A stretch of DNA of 64,000 nt. It comes from an uncultured Helicobacter sp. (GTDB lineage: Bacteria; Campylobacterota; Campylobacteria; Campylobacterales; Helicobacteraceae). The position numbers and the translations under genes are program-made. The stretch is taken from contig CALVBL010000002.1 of the NCBI GenBank assembly GCA_944325775.1, forward strand, positions 70,533-134,532. The letters run 5' to 3'. Positions 25,443-34,262 of the stretch are shown here, piece by piece. Below the pieces are notes generated by a model that was given only the letters and a program-made list of their open reading frames with translations, did no database searches and was not told the DNA's origin. Within the stretch, counting starts at the first letter, position 1. Each line of letters starts with the position of its first letter.

Positions 25443-27155
25443 CTATGCTGAAGGGATAATCCAAGGTATCCAAAATGCGATGGCATAGGTGAATATACCA
25501 ATACCAATCACAAAGAGTATAGAATACTTGATTGTGAATCTAAAGAGATCAGATTCTTTACCGACTAATCCCACCGCTGCACAAGCAATCGCGATACTTT
25601 GTGGGGAGATCATTTTGCCCACGACCCCACCTACAGAGTTTGCCGCGAGGAATAGCACTTCTGGAATATCAAGCTGTCTAGCCGTAAGCTGCTGTAAGGT
25701 TCCAAAGAGGAGATTTGAGCTTGTATCACTACCGGTTAAGAACACACCGATCCAACCCACTACAGGCGAGAAGAATGCAAAAGCATCACCGGTTTGTGCA
25801 AGTGCTAGTGCCAAAGATGCTGATAAACCACTATAGTTTGAAACAAATGCAAAGCCCACCACAAGCACGATAGTGAGGATGGCAAATTTCATCTCGTTTA
25901 AAGTCTCGCCAAAAGTCGCCACCGCGGTAGAGACTTTGACTTTGAGCAAAAACATCGTGATGATGGCTACGATGAGGATCGAAGTTCCTGTGGCATTGAT
26001 AAGTGAGAATTCAAGCACAGATTTTACCGCTACATTGCCTTTAGATTCTGGCACGACAGGATAATGCTGCATGATCTCTGCAAGGCTTGGGAAAGCGACA
26101 TTAAATACAGAGAAATTCAAAATCCCAGCTTCTTGTGCCACGCCACCAGTGGAGAGTTTCGCACCTGCAGCCACAAAGAGATCTTTAAACCAGCCCTGCG
26201 TCCAAATCACGATTACCAAGATAAGAAGCACAAATGGCAACCACGCAAGCACAATGTCTTTGGTAGAGTATTTTTTCGCCTCTATAGTCGCGCTGCCACC
26301 TACACTTTCATCAAACTTGAAGATATTTTTTGGCTGCCAGAATCTAAGGAATACCGCAACCGCAACGATAGATACTACCGCTGAAGCGATATCGGGTAGT
26401 TCTGGTCCTAGATGTGTTGCAGTGATGTATTGCACGATAGCAAAGCTTCCACCTGCCACAAGAGCCACAGGCCAAGTTTCTTTCACGCCTTTAAAGCCAT
26501 TCATCAAGAAAATGAGGAAAAACGGCACAAAAAGTGAGAGTGGTGGGAGCATATGCCCTGCCATCGCGGAAATCTCAATTGCAGGGACATCAACTGCCTT
26601 TGCCATCGCAGTGATTGGGATACCAACCGCACCAAAAGCAACAGGTGCTGTATTTGCGATCATACATAGTCCCGCCGCATATAATGGACGCAAGCCTAGC
26701 CCCACGAGTAATGCCGCTGTGATCGCCACGGGACCACCAAAGCCAATCGCTCCCTCCAAAAACGCCCCAAAACAAAAACCAATGAGGATAACTTGAATCC
26801 GCTGATCTGGCGTAATGGCGATGATAGATTCACGCAATATATCAAAATATCCAGATTTCACCGTGATCTTATAGAGGAAAATTGCCGCGATGATAATCCA
26901 CGCAATCGGCCATACACCATAAAGCCCCCCATACACAAAACTCCAAAGCATTTTATCCACCGGCATATCATACACAAACACTGCGATGATCGCTGCCAAT
27001 ACTACGGTCAAAAACCCTGCTGTATGCCCCTTGGTCTTGAACACGACGAGCGAGACAAAAAACATCGCAATAGGCAAAAACGCCACAAACGCGCTTAGCC
27101 ACATATTATTTAGTGGATCGTAATTTTGCACCCACTCCATCACTTGAGTTTCCAT
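25443..27155 (-). CDS. lctP: L-lactate permease
   Basis: A 570-residue inner-membrane symporter of the LctP/GlcA family with 12-14 predicted helices. Typical stretches are GFCFGAFLEGAIGFGGPVAI near residue 130 and GVFLTGSDTSSNLLFG near 465. The ATG at 27155 is preferred over an upstream in-frame codon (27233), because a GGAGG site sits eight bases before it and the length then matches the family. The gene is divergent from lutABC and supplies the substrate for that system. Confidence 0.94.
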   Translation of the reverse strand: METQVMEWVQNYDPLNNMWLSAFVAFLPIAMFFVSLVVFKTKGHTAGFLTVVLAAIIAVFVYDMPVDKMLWSFVYGGLYGVWPIAWIIIAAIFLYKITVKSGYFDILRESIIAITPDQRIQVILIGFCFGAFLEGAIGFGGPVAITAALLVGLGLRPLYAAGLCMIANTAPVAFGAVGIPITAMAKAVDVPAIEISAMAGHMLPPLSLFVPFFLIFLMNGFKGVKETWPVALVAGGSFAIVQYITATHLGPELPDIASAVVSIVAVAVFLRFWQPKNIFKFDESVGGSATIEAKKYSTKDIVLAWLPFVLLILVIVIWTQGWFKDLFVAAGAKLSTGGVAQEAGILNFSVFNVAFPSLAEIMQHYPVVPESKGNVAVKSVLEFSLINATGTSILIVAIITMFLLKVKVSTAVATFGETLNEMKFAILTIVLVVGFAFVSNYSGLSASLALALAQTGDAFAFFSPVVGWIGVFLTGSDTSSNLLFGTLQQLTARQLDIPEVLFLAANSVGGVVGKMISPQSIAIACAAVGLVGKESDLFRFTIKYSILFVIGIGIFTYAIAFWIPWIIPSA

Positions 27156-27394
27156 AAGAAACACCTCCATACAATCAAAATCCAAAGCATTGTTATGATG
27201 TGCATTAGAATTTCGAAAAGATTCAAAACACAATATACAACGCCTATACCCCTATCTTAACAATTTTTTCATAAAACTCAAGGGCAAATACCAAAACTCC
27301 GCACACAAATCTGTAAAAAATGTAATTTTGAAACAAAACTTAATAAATTCTAAAAGAAAAAAACTCTCTTGATATTGCTTAAGCAGGATTGGGG

Positions 27395-27400
27395 TATTAT
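27395..27400 (+). promoter_or_regulatory. candidate -10 box for lutABC
   Basis: TATTAT, a one-mismatch -10 element, lies 36 bases before the lutA start in the gap between divergent lctP and lutA. The gap is strongly AT-rich and may hold the regulatory sites for both. Confidence 0.35.
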
Positions 27401-27435
27401 ATGGAAGACAACAAATCTAGAGCAAGGAGCCAATC

Positions 27436-28161
27436 TTGAAAGTGTATTTTTTCTCGACCTGTATTGGTGCAGCAGCGTTTGCCGATACCTGTGTCAATAG
27501 CATAAAGCTTTTGCAAAAAGAAGGCGTGCAAGTCATCTTCAAAAAAGACCAAACTTGTTGCGGACAGCCTAGCTTTAACTCTGGGTATTATGAGGAGACC
27601 AAAAAAATCGCCCTCCATAATATGAATCTTTTCAAAGGCAATGAGCCTATTATCCTACCTAGTGGTTCTTGCACGGGAATGATGAAAGTCGATTATATCG
27701 AGCTTTTTGAAGGAAGTGAGTATGAATCTCAAGCGCGAGAATTTAGTAGCAAAATCTACGAGCTTAGCGAGTTTTTGGACAAAGTGCTAAAGGTGCGTTA
27801 TGAAGATAAGGGCGCACCTACTAAGGTTACTTGGCATAGTAACTGCCACGCACTGCGGACAGCCAAATGTATAGATTCTGCAAAAAATCTCATCAGAAGC
27901 CTTAGCAATGTCGAGCTTATCGAGCTAGAACGCGAGGAAGAATGCTGTGGCTTTGGCGGGACTTTTAGCGTCAAAGAGCCTGAAATCTCTAATGCTATGG
28001 TTACTCAAAAAGTGCAGGATATTGCCTCAAGGGGCGTGGAGTATATTTTGAGTGCAGATTCTGGGTGTCTGCTCAATATCTCTGGTGCGATGAAAAAGCA
28101 AGGCGTGAATGTCAAACCTATGCACCTCTATGATTTCTTAGCACAGCGAATCGGACTATAA
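27436..28161 (+). CDS. lutA: lactate utilization protein LutA (iron-sulphur oxidoreductase)
   Basis: A 241-residue CCG-domain protein, one of three subunits of the LutABC (LldEFG-type) lactate dehydrogenase that oxidises L-lactate to pyruvate at the membrane. Two cysteine motifs bind the cluster: TCCGQPSFNSGY near residue 40 and ECCGFGGTFSVKEPEIS near 175. The start is TTG, with AAGGAG six bases upstream; no ATG nearby has such support. It is followed by lutB after 10 bases. Confidence 0.93.
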   Translation: MKVYFFSTCIGAAAFADTCVNSIKLLQKEGVQVIFKKDQTCCGQPSFNSGYYEETKKIALHNMNLFKGNEPIILPSGSCTGMMKVDYIELFEGSEYESQAREFSSKIYELSEFLDKVLKVRYEDKGAPTKVTWHSNCHALRTAKCIDSAKNLIRSLSNVELIELEREEECCGFGGTFSVKEPEISNAMVTQKVQDIASRGVEYILSADSGCLLNISGAMKKQGVNVKPMHLYDFLAQRIGL

Positions 28162-28171
28162 GGAGGGAAAT

Positions 28172-29611
28172 ATGAGCAGTATCAAACAACAATACCACGA
28201 TATCGTGCATACCAAACTAGAGGACGCACAACTTCGCAAAAACCTTCTAAGCGTGATGGATACGCTTAAAGGCAATCGTAAAAAGCTTATTTCTACGCGA
28301 TTTTTGGATTGGGAGGCGTTGCGTCAAAAGGGCAAGGAGATTAAGCAAAAAAACCTCTCTAAGCTTGATAACCTGCTAGAGACTTTTGAATCTAATGCCC
28401 TCAAAAATGGCTTTATTATCCATTGGGCAAAAAACAGCGAGGAAGCAAACCAAATCGTGCTTGAAGTGATGCAAAAAAATGGCATTACTAAGATTCTAAA
28501 AGGCAAGTCAATGGCGAGTGAGGAAACCCACCTCAATGCGTTTTTGAAGCAAAAAGGGCTAGAGCCAATTGAGACGGATCTAGGCGAGATTATTATCCAG
28601 CTTATCGATGAGCCGCCCGTGCATATCGTCGCTCCAGCTATCCACAAAAACCGCTACCAAATTGGCGAGATTTTTCACCAAAAGCTTGGCGCACCACTAG
28701 AATCTGAGCCTGAAAAACTCAATGAAATTGCACGCGTGCATTTACGCAAGGAGTTTAAGGAATTTAGGCTTGGGCTTAGTGGCGTGAATTTTGCCATCGC
28801 TAATGAAGGGGCGATATGGCTCTTAGAAAACGAGGGTAATGGGCGTATGAGCACCACAGCATGCGACATTCATATCGCTTTTTGTGGGATAGAAAAAGTC
28901 ATTGAAAGCTTTGAAGATGCCTCCACGCTTAATGCCCTGCTTATCCCCTCTGCCACTGGCGCACCGGTAACTTGCTACAATAATATCATCACTTCTCCAC
29001 GCAAAGAGGGCGAACTTGATGGACCCAAAGAAGTGCATATTATTTTGTTAGACAACAACCGCTCCCAAATGCTTAGCGATTCACATTATTATCGCGCACT
29101 TAGCTGTATCCGCTGTGGCACTTGTCTAAACCACTGCCCGGTGTATGACAAAATCGGCGGACACGCTTATCTAAGCACATATCCCGGACCTATTGGCGAG
29201 GTAATCTCTCCACAAATCTTTGGGCTAAACAAATTTAGCCCTATGCTTGATCTTTGCTCACTCTGTGGGCGGTGTAGCGAAGTATGTCCGGTAAAAATCC
29301 CACTTGCTGAACTCATTAGGGATTTGCGTAGTGAGCGTGTGGGGCAGGGGCGTAAAAGCGTGGTAGGGACAGATTCTAGCACGCAAAATCCAGCTGAAAT
29401 AAAAGCAATGCGACAATTTGCAAGCCTAGCGACAAATCCTAGCAAATGGCGGTTTGTGCTTACTATGGCAGGGATTTTCGCACCACTTGGCAAGGTGTTT
29501 GCACCCTTTGTGCCATTGCTAAAATCTTGGGTGAAATACCGCGAGTTTCCACAAATTAGCGGCAATCTCCACAAAAAAGTATCCCAAATGCAAGGAGTGA
29601 TTTATGAGTAA
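28172..29611 (+). CDS. lutB: lactate utilization protein LutB (iron-sulphur protein)
   Basis: A 479-residue protein with an N-terminal LUD domain (about residues 70-300) and a C-terminal dicluster ferredoxin region: CIRCGTCLNHCPVYDKIGG near residue 310 and CSLCGRCSEVCPVKIP near 365. It probably carries electrons from the lactate site towards the quinone pool together with LutA and LutC. The stop overlaps the lutC start. Ribosome binding site AAGGAGG. Confidence 0.95.
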   Translation: MSSIKQQYHDIVHTKLEDAQLRKNLLSVMDTLKGNRKKLISTRFLDWEALRQKGKEIKQKNLSKLDNLLETFESNALKNGFIIHWAKNSEEANQIVLEVMQKNGITKILKGKSMASEETHLNAFLKQKGLEPIETDLGEIIIQLIDEPPVHIVAPAIHKNRYQIGEIFHQKLGAPLESEPEKLNEIARVHLRKEFKEFRLGLSGVNFAIANEGAIWLLENEGNGRMSTTACDIHIAFCGIEKVIESFEDASTLNALLIPSATGAPVTCYNNIITSPRKEGELDGPKEVHIILLDNNRSQMLSDSHYYRALSCIRCGTCLNHCPVYDKIGGHAYLSTYPGPIGEVISPQIFGLNKFSPMLDLCSLCGRCSEVCPVKIPLAELIRDLRSERVGQGRKSVVGTDSSTQNPAEIKAMRQFASLATNPSKWRFVLTMAGIFAPLGKVFAPFVPLLKSWVKYREFPQISGNLHKKVSQMQGVIYE

Positions 29612-30251
29612 AAGTGAAATTTTAGGACGCGTGCGAGATTCTCTTAAAAACAACACACATATTCCTAGTCCCAAGGTGCATTATGCTAATCCTATGAACT
29701 ACACACACGCAGAGCTTTTGGAAGAATACAAACTCAACCAAACCAACAATAAGGCAATCGTGCGTGAATCTAGCGTGGATAGTCTAGAATCTACCATAGA
29801 GCAGATTCTCAAAGAAGTGCAAGCAAAACAAGTGCTGTATAACACTGATGTGAAGCTAGAGCTTACAGGTGTGGAATCTAAGCTAATCCCCTACACACAA
29901 AGTGTAGATTTGGCTCGTGAGGAACTTTTTGGGATTGATACTTCTATCGTGGAGGCGCGCTGTGGTGTGGCAAATCTAGGAATCGTGGGCTTAAGTGCTA
30001 ACCCAAATGCTCCACGTCTCTCTTCACTCATCACCAATAATTGCATTTATCTTTTGAAAAAAGAAACTATCGTCGAAAATCTCTATGCAGGGATAGAATC
30101 TATCAAAGCCTATGAGAGAGAGCGAAGTGGCAAGGAAATCCTGCCTACAAATATCATTTTTGTAGCAGGACCTTCGCGAACGGCAGATATTGAGCTACAA
30201 ACGGTGTTTGGTGTGCATGGACCACGCGTAGTGTATGTGGTGGTGTATTAG
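29604..30251 (+). CDS. lutC: lactate utilization protein LutC
   Basis: A 215-residue LUD-domain protein, the third subunit of the LutABC complex. The conserved core VEARCGVANLGIVGLS and the C-terminal VAGPSRTADIELQTVFGVHGP are diagnostic. It overlaps lutB by 8 bases. The ORF ends 18 bases before the ModE-type regulator. Confidence 0.93.
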   Translation: MSKSEILGRVRDSLKNNTHIPSPKVHYANPMNYTHAELLEEYKLNQTNNKAIVRESSVDSLESTIEQILKEVQAKQVLYNTDVKLELTGVESKLIPYTQSVDLAREELFGIDTSIVEARCGVANLGIVGLSANPNAPRLSSLITNNCIYLLKKETIVENLYAGIESIKAYERERSGKEILPTNIIFVAGPSRTADIELQTVFGVHGPRVVYVVVY

Positions 30252-30269
30252 ATTCTAAAAAGGTGGGTT

Positions 30270-30653
30270 ATGAATATAGATTCTCGATTGTGGATCACTA
30301 AAGATTCTAAAAGTTATTTGGGCGTGGGGCGTATCGAGCTCCTAGAGCGCATACAGCAAAGTGGCTCCATCGCCAAAGCTGCCAAGCAAATGAAAATGAG
30401 CTATAAAGCAGCGTGGGATAATGTGGATATCGCTAATAAACTCTCCGCACCAAATCCGCTAGTCATCTCCAATGCCGGTGGGGGCAAAGATAGCGGCACG
30501 CGCCTCACACCAGAGGGAGAAAAGGCGATTGATACCTTTAAAAATCTCCAAGCGCTTAAAAATAAGTTTTTTGGTTATCTTGATGGTGCGCGGGATTTTG
30601 ATGAGCTAAATGAACGCATAGAGAAGCTATCAGAGAGATTCAAGGGACTTTAA
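30270..30653 (+). CDS. ModE-type winged-helix regulator
   Basis: A 127-residue protein that matches the N-terminal DNA-binding domain of ModE. The helix-turn-helix is IQQSGSIAKAAKQMKMSYKAAWDNVD (within about residues 28-55), followed by a glycine-rich wing (NAGGGKDSGTRLT). There is no molybdate-binding Mop domain, which is also true of the short ModE-like proteins in Campylobacterota. It lies 18 bases after lutC, so it may be co-transcribed. It could link molybdenum status to molybdoenzymes such as NapA, or regulate lut; the sequence does not decide. Confidence 0.8.
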   Translation: MNIDSRLWITKDSKSYLGVGRIELLERIQQSGSIAKAAKQMKMSYKAAWDNVDIANKLSAPNPLVISNAGGGKDSGTRLTPEGEKAIDTFKNLQALKNKFFGYLDGARDFDELNERIEKLSERFKGL

Positions 30654-30677
30654 GTCTCTTGATGAATTTATATGAAT

Positions 30678-30711
30678 CTGCGCCTAGAAGGAGTGATCCC
30701 AAGAGGCGTAG
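30678..30711. terminator. hairpin after the lut-modE genes
   Basis: CTGCGCCT (30678-30685) pairs with AGGCGTAG (30704-30711) around a smaller GGA/TCC stem. It lies 25 bases past the ModE-type stop, between converging genes. There is no U tract directly after, so it may be an mRNA end-stabilising structure. Confidence 0.35.
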
Positions 30712-30782
30712 TTAAGATTATCGCCTGTTTATGTGAGGTGTTTGTGTAAGACTTGTGTAGGCTCTTTATCGCTGCTAGTTTG

Positions 30783-30838
30783 TTGCGTGTGCAAGGTATT
30801 TTGCTTAGCGACGCAGAGCGACACGCAAACTCTTAGAC
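30783..30838. repeat. long-armed inverted repeat between converging genes
   Basis: TTGCGTGT (30783-30790) and ACACGCAA (30831-30838) are perfect complements 40 bases apart. A smaller GCAA/TTGC pair lies inside. It is located just beyond the 3' end of the autotransporter pseudogene and could act as its terminator. Confidence 0.4.
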
Positions 30839-30844
30839 TAGATT

Positions 30845-32947
30845 CTAAAACTTCCACTTCACTCCTAGGTTTCCACTTAAGTATGTTTCATTCTTGTCAT
30901 CTACCTGCCCTGCGAAAATCTGCTTAGCACCCACGCCCACATTCATACTAAATGAGTCGTTAAAGGCGATGTTGCCACCTACGATAAGCTGCCCATAAGT
31001 CTTGCTCGTATCTGTGCTTGCGATACTAAAGGCTGTGCTAGAGCCCACGAAGCTTGCTATATAGTCCCCGCCGCTGTTTAGCACATATTGCTCGATTTTT
31101 GGGATCACGAAGAGATAGGAGCTTTCAGAAAAATATTTTCGTGTCTCTAAGCCTATTTCCACGCTCATAGCATTGTTTGCATAGGCTGCTATATTTTGCG
31201 CGAGTCCGTTTGATTGTGTGTGATTTGGTGTGGAGCTGTAGTAGTAGTTTAATCCCACAAAGTGCGCTATAGATTCTAAGTCTTTGAAAAATCCTGCATT
31301 AGCAACGGCATTCATACCGATGGTGGCATTTGTGGAAGAACCTATGAGGCTTGTTAGGATCGCATCATTTTGTGTGCGGTTGCCGGTATTAAGCGCGGTG
31401 GTGAGATCGTGGAAAAAAGTATCTTTGCTCATCTGTGTGATACTCGCGCTGACGTACTCACCCTTGCCTGCACCAAGGATCATTTCAAAGGTCTTTTTCG
31501 CATCGTCTTTAGCGGATTGATTGCCTGCGGCATTGATACTTGTCATGATATTGCCAAGCTTGGTAGTATCGATTTTGAGTGATAAGAAGCCTTTGTCGAT
31601 CACTGAATCTGTCGCTACAATATCATCGAGGATAGTGGCTAAGTAGGCTTTGTCCTCCGCTGTGTGGGTGCTACCTAGCATCACATCGAGATAGCCTTGA
31701 GTGGTGTTTGTATCAGTGTCTCCGCCAGTGCTAATTTGCTGTTTTTTGTCCTCTAAGCCTTTGATTTGATCTTGTAGTGTTTTTATCGCGTTTGTGAGGA
31801 AGGTTTCAAACTCTTTTCTTTTGGTCTCATCAGCGAGGATTCCTAGATAGGAATTTGTATTATTGAGATCACTTTGGAGAGCTTGGAGTAAGCCCGAATA
31901 GGTGCCGCTATTTTCTTCATTTGTCCCACCCACGAGGCTTTCTCGTATGGCGATCTCAAGATCTAGGACATTGCTTGCTGTGAGTTTGCTAGCATCTAGC
32001 CCACCATGCACGACTAGCTTATTGCCTTGAATCTCAAAATCATAGCTTGTGAGATTGGTTAGATCCGCAGAACCAACAAACGCCCCGCGATAAAGATCTA
32101 GATTCTGATCTTTAAAATCCATGTTATCTTGGATCAGATCGATTAGATCCACAGAGAGCGCGCTTACAACTGATGTCGTGTCGCTGGCAGTATCGATCTC
32201 GTCACGATCAGGAAATTGGTTACCATTGGTATCGTTTGCTATGTCCCATTTGCCTATGAGCACGCCTTGTGCAGCTGTGAGGATCGTGTGGTTGGTGAGA
32301 TTTGCTTTACTTAGATCATCTACGCCCACGCCGATGAGTGAATCTTGGATCAATGCTATACCGCTAACATCTAGGAGCGAATCGCGATTGCCAAAATTTT
32401 GGATCATAAGCCCGGCATTTCTCATCTCAAAATGTCCATTTACCTTGAGGTAGCCATCATAATATTGTCCAGTGCTCTGAATCTGCAGGGTTGGGAAGTC
32501 TCCTCCTCCATCAATAGTGGGGGTATTGGTTTCATTCCCATAGACTGCGAGATAGCCTGTGATGCTCGAGGCTTGATTGACCATCATAGCACCTGTGATC
32601 GATTCTGAGGTTGTTCCATTTCCGTCTTGATTTGGGATTATTCTCGAGCCATTCTCTACAGATACTACATTAGCTGTGATATCAAATCCCCAAGTGTTGT
32701 AGCGCAAAGGATTTAGTGTATATCCAAAGTGATCTTGGATATACACTTCTGGGGTATTGATAGAAGGGTGTTGATATAATGACCACCACCGATATCAAAG
32801 ATATTCGAAGGATCGACCTTAAATTCCACGCATCGTCCTGCTTGGGTCTCTATTACCCACTCGCCTGTGGGCTCTTGCATATTATCATCCACTACATAAA
32901 CTCGCGCCTAGAAGTATGCGACTAGTGATAAGCGATATTTTCATCAT
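30845..32947 (-). pseudogene. autotransporter (type V secreted), frameshifted at its 5' end
   Basis: The intact frame runs 633 codons (30845-32746), opening from a GTG with no ribosome binding site. It encodes passenger sequence and a C-terminal beta-barrel ending in LGVKWKF, with the terminal Phe of outer-membrane barrels. Upstream, an ATG with AAGGA at 32947 begins a signal peptide, MMKISLITSRILLGASLCSG, that stops at once. A second stretch in another frame (about 32907-32770; it contains VVDDNMQEPTGEWVIET and FKVDPSNIFDIGGG) is clean, and the main frame then resumes with PSINTPEVYIQDHFG. At least two lesions, near 32900 and 32775, break the gene. Without repair no signal peptide reaches the barrel. 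Confidence 0.7.
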
Positions 32948-33123
32948 TCATTCCTTGTGAAATTGTTGTGTTTTGAGTTGGATAAAAACCTGCCTTAATT
33001 ATAGCCCCCCTTATAAGAATCTTAAGAACGAAGATTTGGGATAGGAAATACGCAAATATACGCATCATTATCACATTGCGTCTTAGATCGTGGATTTTTG
33101 GGTAAATTGGGAGGTGAGAGTGT

Positions 33124-33300
33124 GAATCTAGCTTGGTTTATAGAAAATACGCTAGCCCAAATCGTGTCGATGAGGTGGCGACACTAAGCAATCACTTAGA
33201 TTCTGATAAGTTCTTTGTATGCACGCGAAGCGGAGCAAAGGGCGGATTTACTCCGCGTGAGCGATATATAAGTTTTGCCAAAAAGCAAAATTTGTATCAA
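33124..33300 (+). repeat. 177-bp direct repeat, copy 1 (double-hairpin element)
   Basis: This copy matches 34086-34262 at 174 of 177 positions. It contains two hairpins: GCGGA-TTTAC-TCCGC at 33242-33256 and TTTTGC-CAAAAA-GCAAAA at 33273-33290. It ends 13 bases from the 3' end of the carbonic anhydrase gene. A 70-codon ORF across it has no protein-like features and is ignored. Nothing else is seen between it and the autotransporter pseudogene. Confidence 0.9.
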
Positions 33301-33312
33301 GATAATAGAAAT

Positions 33313-34023
33313 CTACTTGGCGCTTTTGATTTCCCTGCCATTTAGCGGCTGGACATCGCGTGAATTATCGTGCATAATCTTATGCAGCGCGTCAATCTGC
33401 TTTTTAGAAGCACTGATAGGCTCCCCTAGCACCACCCACTGCACCTTTTGGCTACAAGGTGGGGTCGTCAAGCTCCCATCAAACGCATAATACGCGCGTG
33501 ATTTGGGCAGCAGATTCTCTGGATTGATCCTAGTGAGTTTGCCACTCGCACCACTCTTTTTGGGTGCATTTGCGATGATTTTTTGTAATTCCGAGTGTGC
33601 CTTGCCCTCTTCAAAAAGCACGCCGATCACGAGCAGCCCACCATCGGCATCATTATGCACGAGATGCATCTCTAGTGGATAGACGACATTATCGATCGTA
33701 TTTTCTGAAGGCGTGTGGAAATGCAGCTGCACGAGCTTGTATTCCTTGCCCTGATAGGTTATACCGCCCTTTTGTGTGAAATTCACCTGCACAGAATGCC
33801 CGTTGTTGATGATGTTTTTAGAATCCATTTTGTAGGCGAGTGAGAGCGTATTGTTCGCTGAAGTCGCATTTTTGGTAAGGATATTGATGGGGGATTGTTC
33901 TTTGCCATTGCATTCGGGATACTGCTCACCCCATTTGCTTGGTCCATTATGCTCATTATATCCCCAGTGTGCAGCGTTTGCGACGCCTAGTAAGCCCGCT
34001 AGTATCAAACTACAAAATCTCAT
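33313..34023 (-). CDS. alpha-type carbonic anhydrase, exported
   Basis: This periplasmic zinc enzyme interconverts CO2 and bicarbonate and matters for acid acclimation in Helicobacter. A signal peptide ends near NAAHW (residues 16-20). Zinc ligands are His101, His103 (QLHFHTPSEN) and His120 (EMHLVH). The KEQSPINI motif and the C-terminal YAFDGSLTTPPCSQKVQWVV are diagnostic. At 236 residues it is close to the H. pylori enzyme. The gene is bracketed by near-identical 177-bp direct repeats, which suggests movement or duplication as a unit. Confidence 0.95.
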   Translation of the reverse strand: MRFCSLILAGLLGVANAAHWGYNEHNGPSKWGEQYPECNGKEQSPINILTKNATSANNTLSLAYKMDSKNIINNGHSVQVNFTQKGGITYQGKEYKLVQLHFHTPSENTIDNVVYPLEMHLVHNDADGGLLVIGVLFEEGKAHSELQKIIANAPKKSGASGKLTRINPENLLPKSRAYYAFDGSLTTPPCSQKVQWVVLGEPISASKKQIDALHKIMHDNSRDVQPLNGREIKSAK

Positions 34024-34085
34024 AGCAACTCCTAAAATGTGAATATAAAAGCTGTATTGTTGCGCATTTGGGCTTAAAACTCCCC

Positions 34086-34262
34086 GAATCTAGCTTGGTT
34101 TATAGAAAATACGCTAGCCCAAATCGTGTCGATGAGGTGGCGACACTAAGCAATCACTTAGATTCTGATAAGTTCTTTGTATGCACGCGAAGCGGAGCAA
34201 AGGGCGGATTTACTCCGCGCGAGTGATACATAAGTTTTGCCAAAAAGCAAAATTTGTATCAA
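34086..34262 (+). repeat. 177-bp direct repeat, copy 2 (double-hairpin element)
   Basis: Three substitutions from copy 1, all inside a 20-base stretch between and beside the hairpins. Its right end overlaps the last bases of the M23 peptidase gene on the minus strand, including its stop codon. Its left end lies upstream of the carbonic anhydrase start. The two copies and the gene between them span 33124-34262. Confidence 0.9.

Noticed and set aside
26071..26796. Plus-strand ORF of 241 codons opposite lctP
   Set aside because: It mirrors the membrane-helix codons of the lactate permease, has no homology I recognise, and is a composition artefact.
33133..33345. 70-codon ORF within repeat copy 1
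   Set aside because: The repeat copies conserve hairpins rather than reading frame, and the frame differs from that across the third copy.
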